From: Halisarca cf. caerulea
Taxonomy: Eukaryota; Porifera; Demospongiae; Chondrillida; Halisarcidae
Direction: 5' to 3'
Assembly: GCA_963170055.1 (NCBI GenBank)
Contig: CAUJGJ010000264.1
Location: forward strand, 181,201-201,200
Length of the DNA stretch: 20,000 bases
Positions 10,037 to 20,000 of this stretch are shown here, piece after piece. A program made the position numbers and the translations under genes. Each line of letters opens with the position of its first letter. Position 1 is the first letter of the stretch. The notes beneath the pieces are model-generated. The model saw only the letters and a list, made by a program, of their open reading frames with translations, searched no databases and had not been told where the DNA came from.

Positions 10037-11030
10037 GTGAACCATCTGGAATATTTAGTCATCCTCTTCACTACATTGAAGCTGTTTCCTAACCCTTCAA
10101 GGGTTGGGATTCCAGTGGTTTAAGTGTTAAAGGAAATTGAAAATGCCTCTACCACTGATTCCTCTCCAAGCACTGATCTACCTCACAGCATTTCCTCCTA
10201 GTGGTGCAGAACAATCAACTTCCCTTCCTGCATTCCTGTCTGTCCATGGACCACAACACACTGTGGACAAGTTGTAAAACATGATCTAACTGGTTCCAGC
10301 CCTGGGAGGAGTAGTTGGGAGCATACACAACTGGTTCCAGCCCTGGGAGGAGGAGTTTGGGGCAGCACAGAGAGGGATTAGGAAATTTTCTTTGTCTTTA
10401 ATCTTCCTTTTTGTGTTTGAGGGTGTTCTGGAATGTACATAGGAAGCAGGATCATACGTACTTTCCTCCCGTGAAAGAGTTTCTTTGTCTTCAGATGTGC
10501 TTGTGGTGTGTGTGTGTGTGTCTTCAGATGTGCTTGTGGTATGTGTGTGTGGGTGGGTGAGTGGGTGTGTTGAGTATGACATACATGTTTATGTACGCAT
10601 GACATGTGTGTTTATGTACACATGACATGCGTGTTTATGTACAAATGACATGCGTGTTTATGTACGCATGACATGCGTGTTTATGTACAAATGAATGCGT
10701 GTTTATGTACGCATGACATGCGTGTTTATGTACAAATGAATGCGTGTTTATGTACGCATGACATGCGTGTTTATGTACAAATGAATGCGTGTTTATGTAT
10801 GCATGACATGTGTGTTTATGTACACATACAATTAGAATTATCTGTTACTTGTGCTAACATCCCTCAAGCAGCCAACACCTTTTGACACATTTTATTGTGA
10901 TTGGACAGTTTACAGCTGTCACTACTGCTCTTTGCTTTTCCCTTTCAGACATGCAACTCTGCTGTGACTGCCTTTGTTGAGAACAACCTACTGATTGTGG
11001 CTGTGGTGGGGATTGTGTTGATTCTAGCAG

Positions 11031-11103
<73 letters not shown>

Positions 11104-11121
11104 TGTCTGTGTCTGTACGTA

Positions 11122-11217
<96 letters not shown>

Positions 11218-11545
11218 TATGTCTGTGTCTGTGTCTGTATCTCTCTCTCTCTCTCTCTGTGTGTGTGTATGTGTATGTGTTACCTCTGTACTGTACCCAC
11301 ACACCAACCCTACGTACCGTACCTTGGAAGCATTCAGTATATTTTGTAATACTACGTACGTACTTCATGCATTGTGCAACAGTGTGTGGAATTGCTAGTA
11401 CCATTTCCCACACTTGTCCGACTTGTTAGAAGTTATACATTTTGGACAATGCTGTGTGTGTGTGTGTATGTGTGTGTGTGACATCAGCTGTGGTTGTGTG
11501 TGTGTACATGTGTGTGTACGTGTGTGTGACATCAGCTGTGGTTGT

Positions 11546-11619
<74 letters not shown>

Positions 11620-11906
11620 GAACTCCACAATGTCTCGTATCATACCACTGAGGAAGGCAGCTATAGTGTGGGCTGCATGCCTATAGCAACCACAGCTGAT
11701 GTCACTATTTGCAGTCCATGATAATGCAATGCACGTGTGTGTGTGTTTCAGTCTTATTATTAGGCAATTTAGCGAAAACTTTAGTGACCAGAGAATTTCC
11801 TCTCTTTTACATATCTCCATCTCACAACTCCCTTTCCCCTTCACCTCCACAGGTTCTGGTGTTCCTCTTGGCCATTTGCCTCTGCTACAGTACAGAGTAC
11901 TCTTAA
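8341..11906 (+). CDS. Complete tetraspanin, six exons, 239 residues
   Basis: Exons 8341..8400, 8509..8709, 8799..8984, 9090..9224, 10949..11032 and 11853..11906, all phase 0 and GT-AG. The product is a four-pass membrane organiser of usual family length. TM1 is about residues 10-34, TM2 53-75, TM3 84-110, and the large loop about 111-205 with CCG (152-154), PASCC (175-179), C186 and C196, giving the six-cysteine pattern. TM4 is about 208-233, and the tail is CYSTEYS. Juxtamembrane C76, C80, C231 and C233 are candidate palmitoylation sites. N-glycosylation sequons are NTT130, NGT158 and NQT193, the last formed across the exon 4/5 junction. The start is chosen for its Kozak context, the TATA-like box upstream and the direct run into TM1. 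Exon structure differs from the upstream tandem tetraspanin. The subfamily is not resolved. Confidence 0.95.
8509..8709 (+). CDS. Tetraspanin B exon 2: TM1 end, small loop, TM2
   Basis: 67 codons after acceptor cttgttgcag. It encodes [13 protein letters not shown], the small extracellular loop, TM2 and the cytoplasmic turn CSKKCNR. The donor GT is itself the first unit of a GT microsatellite. Confidence 0.94.
8710..8761. repeat. (GT)26 array starting at the splice donor
   Basis: Pure GT repeat whose first GT is the 5' splice site of exon 2. It makes up more than half of the 89-nt intron. Confidence 0.97.
8799..8984 (+). CDS. Tetraspanin B exon 3: TM3 and start of large loop
   Basis: 62 codons after acceptor ctccatctcag: TM3 with the conserved [13 protein letters not shown] pattern, then the helical part of the large loop ending LQQQ just before the CCG exon. 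Confidence 0.94.
8985..9062. repeat. (GT)n array starting at the splice donor
   Basis: Almost pure GT (one gcat near the end) starting exactly at the exon 3 donor. It makes up about three quarters of the 105-nt intron. About 27 nt remain, with a possible branch site ctctaat and the acceptor. Confidence 0.97.
9090..9224 (+). CDS. Tetraspanin B exon 4: cysteine core of large loop
   Basis: 45 codons after acceptor cttctttgcag: [11 protein letters not shown], then PASCC and NPC. Donor is gttaga. Confidence 0.93.
9290..9500. repeat. Degenerate TATACTGTAGTATCCTGA-type tandem repeat
   Basis: Imperfect repetitions of gtatactgnngtatcctga-like words, with a (CATA)n run near 9423-9444. It begins about 65 nt into intron 4 of tetraspanin B. 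Confidence 0.6.
9579..9655. repeat. (CA)n array with cgca interruptions
   Basis: CA repeat inside intron 4, one of the few arrays whose sense strand is CA instead of GT. Confidence 0.95.
9656..9997. other. Intron 4 sequence, no feature
   Basis: Mixed-composition intron. No exon or recognisable repeat is seen. Confidence 0.45.
9998..10034. repeat. (CA)n array
   Basis: Short pure CA tract in intron 4, sense CA. Confidence 0.95.
10035..10500. other. Intron 4 sequence with one short direct repeat
   Basis: AACTGGTTCCAGCCCTGGG-type words occur twice, around 10290 and 10330, about 40 bp apart. Otherwise unique. Confidence 0.5.
10501..10565. repeat. Duplicated tcttcagatgtgcttgtggt plus GT runs
   Basis: The 20-mer ending cttgtggt occurs at about 10488 and again at about 10521, each followed by GT repeats, so a unit with its GT tail was duplicated. 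Confidence 0.75.
10577..10829. repeat. 22-24 bp minisatellite, about 11 copies
   Basis: Units contain GCGTGTTTATGTAC followed alternately by gcatgacat and aaatgaat, so the array has a two-unit higher-order pattern. It lies in intron 4 about 120 nt before exon 5. Confidence 0.92.
10949..11032 (+). CDS. Tetraspanin B exon 5: last loop cysteine and most of TM4
   Basis: 28 codons after acceptor cctttcag: [11 protein letters not shown] then hydrophobic TM4 ending ILAE. The donor GT begins a GT array. Confidence 0.93.
11033..11275. repeat. Compound (GT)n/(TC)n array starting at the splice donor
   Basis: GT repeat beginning exactly at the exon 5 donor. Two blocks of tctgt and (TC)n separate three GT tracts, so a GT-TC unit appears duplicated. 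Confidence 0.95.
11452..11622. repeat. Interrupted (GT)n array containing a duplicated 19-mer
   Basis: GT tracts with two copies of GTGACATCAGCTGTGGTTG (11478-11496 and 11526-11544). The reverse complement lies downstream at 11687-11705. Confidence 0.9.
11853..11906 (+). CDS. Tetraspanin B exon 6: end of TM4 and tail
   Basis: 17 codons plus TAA after acceptor tcacctccacag: [17 protein letters not shown]. Joining to ..LILAE completes a TM4 of normal length with paired cytoplasmic cysteines. Confidence 0.9.
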   Translation, partial: VLVFLLAICLCYSTEYS

Positions 11907-12485
11907 GGTATACATTCATTGGTTGTGTCTGGTGGGCCGAGATGTATGGGTCCGATATCACCTCTTAATTTTAGACTTTTAAGTGTACAAAACAGATCCC
12001 TCAACTTCTGTCATGTAGATTATCCACTCAATATCTATGTATTTAGCTGCCATCAATCATTGTATTATTATTCTGTATCATGTGATATTAATAGATCGAT
12101 TTGTGGAAATCATTCTTTGCATGGGGAGATTTTTGTCGCATTTAATTACACACTAGACCAGGTGAATTATAAAGCAGTTAAATTGTAATTGTGCGCATAT
12201 TTGTAGGTAATTGTTTGATGTAGGAATTGTCGACAGTGATGTAACTGCACCTGCCCATTCACATGATGTGAGTGGTCACGAACTTGTATTGGATCTTATG
12301 TATGTAATTCTCTCAGCTTTTGTCTGTAGAAGCTGCAGTGGATGCGATGGTTTGTATATGTTTGTAAGTGCACTCCCACATCCCCCTCCCCCGCGTTCTG
12401 AAAGACTTGAATGTATGTATATATACTAGCTTAACTGCGTACCTTCCTTGTTGTGCAATGGGTCGATGTTTATAGGGATAAATGC
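11907..12485 (+). other. 3' UTR and flank of tetraspanin B
   Basis: AT-rich sequence without a canonical AATAAA. A T-rich stretch near 12056-12095 (tattattatt, gatattaata) may lie near the transcript end. No other gene is seen. Confidence 0.4.
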
Positions 12486-12542
12486 ACGCGCACACACACA
12501 CACACACACACAGAGTGATCACACAGTGAACACACACACACA
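12486..12542. repeat. Short (CA)n tracts
   Basis: CA runs with gtgatc and gtgaac interruptions, adjoining the MITE at 12543. Confidence 0.85.
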
Positions 12543-12990
12543 CAGTGAAACCTGTCAAGACCACCTGTCTATAGAGACCACTGTAGGCTGGTCTGGGAAC
12601 CACTCCAGCCATACAAAGCAACCTGGCCATTGAGACCACCTGTCTATAGAGACCACTGTAGGCTGGTCCGGGAACCACCCTAGCCATACAAAGCAACCTG
12701 GAAATTGAGACCACCTGAGAATTGGGGACAGTACAAGGCAGTCCCCAGGGTGGTCTTAATTCACAGGTTCCACTGCACTGTGCAGTACAAGGCAGTCCCC
12801 AGGGTGGTCTTAATTCACAGGTTCCACTGCACTGTGCAGTACAAGGCAGTTCCCAGGGTGGTCTTAATTCACAGGTCCCACTGCACTGTGCAGTACAAGG
12901 CAGTCCCCAGGGTGGTCTTAATTCACAGGTCCCACTGCACTGTGCAGTACAAGGCAGTCCCCAGGGTGGTCTTAATTCACAGGTCCCACT
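12543..12990. mobile_element. Internally expanded MITE, CAGTGRRACCTGT family
   Basis: The left end CAGTGAAACCTGTCAAGACC and the right end, read inverted as CAGTGGGACCTGTGAATT.., are imperfect inverted repeats. Inside are two full copies of a 75-bp unit (12559 on) and five copies of a 54-bp unit (12729 on) that contains the right end itself with GGTGGTCTTAATTCACAGG. Minus-strand and plus-strand open frames across the 54-mer arise because 54 is a multiple of 3. It lies between two convergent genes. Confidence 0.8.
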
Positions 12991-13220
12991 GCATACGTCT
13001 TCGATTAATAATTCCACAAACTTATTGCATCCATATTATAGGAATAATAATTAATGATCACAATTACAAGGAAATAAGGTTATCAAATCAGCCCTTTTTG
13101 TACAATACATTAAAAAGCTATACTGATGACACCCGTTGTGTGACGGAGATCCACATTCTGATATCATACAATAAGTCAACTATAATTCAACAAAATGACA
13201 CCCGTATGGCCCAATAGACC

Positions 13221-19750
<6,530 letters not shown>

Positions 19751-19880
19751 CTACGTCATGGTTGAAGCACGTAGCATAAACACACACACTAACATGCACA
19801 CAAACACATACAAACATGCACACAAACACATACAAACATGCACACAAACACGCACATACAAGTACGTACATACGTACATA

Positions 19881-19965
19881 CAGTAAAACCTGTCTATTTA
19901 GACCACCTAAAGGACCAAGTAATCGTGGTCTCTATAGACAGGTGGTCTTTAATTAAGGTGGCGGG
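19881..19965. mobile_element. CAGTAAAACCTGTCTA-type MITE, possibly continuing past the window
   Basis: Begins CAGTAAAACCTGTCTATTTA, followed by GACCACC. A near-inverse segment GTGGTCTCTATAGACAGG lies at about 19926-19943 and is followed by a second ggtggtcttt. It shares ends with the element at 12543. Confidence 0.65.
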
Positions 19966-20000
19966 TCAGCCGCCATTTGCAACAGCTATGAATATAATTA

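Noticed and set aside
12313..13217. Repeat-rich open frames on both strands
   Set aside because: Arise from the 54-bp unit inside an expanded MITE; no family and no splice support.

Overview
This is metazoan nuclear DNA. It holds GT-AG spliceosomal introns, animal-type tetraspanins, an NDR-family kinase, LINE remnants and many miniature inverted-repeat elements, and it is very rich in (GT)n/(CA)n. There is no bacterial gene organisation. Compact genes with short introns and the GTCTCGCG-type miniature elements suggest an invertebrate, perhaps a sponge. That placement is a weak inference.

Layout. (1) Positions 1-5063, plus strand: 3' part of a tetraspanin gene (three exons seen, at 1018, 2012 and 4734). 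Its TM1/TM2 exons lie left of the window. Its introns hold a hAT-like miniature element, a foldback element and four minisatellites. (2) 5064-8340: intergenic, with 3' ends of two different LINEs on opposite strands, two related miniature elements with 9-bp target duplications, and a TATA/CRE-like promoter. (3) 8341-11906, plus strand: a complete six-exon, 239-residue tetraspanin, all introns phase 0. (4) 11907-13220: 3' flanks of two convergent genes, with a miniature element that has expanded internally. (5) 13221-19644, minus strand: seven 3' exons of an NDR (STK38-like) kinase, from just before the catalytic loop to the hydrophobic motif and stop. Upstream exons lie beyond 20000. All splice junctions of the three genes close in frame.

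The most striking feature is not a gene. Of the 13 complete introns visible, 10 have a tandem array starting within about 40 nt of the 5' splice site. These arrays are (GT)n in the sense strand in seven introns, a 35-mer, a 15-mer and a G-run array in the other three. The rule holds for genes on both strands, so the GT polarity flips with transcription. One kinase intron carries about 1.3 kb of purine-rich, G-quadruplex-prone repeat directly downstream of a 33-nt microexon. Another contains a nearly perfect inverted repeat with arms of about 258 bp. The tetraspanins act in membranes and the kinase is a cytoplasmic/nuclear signalling enzyme. Nothing in the sequence shows that the three genes work together.
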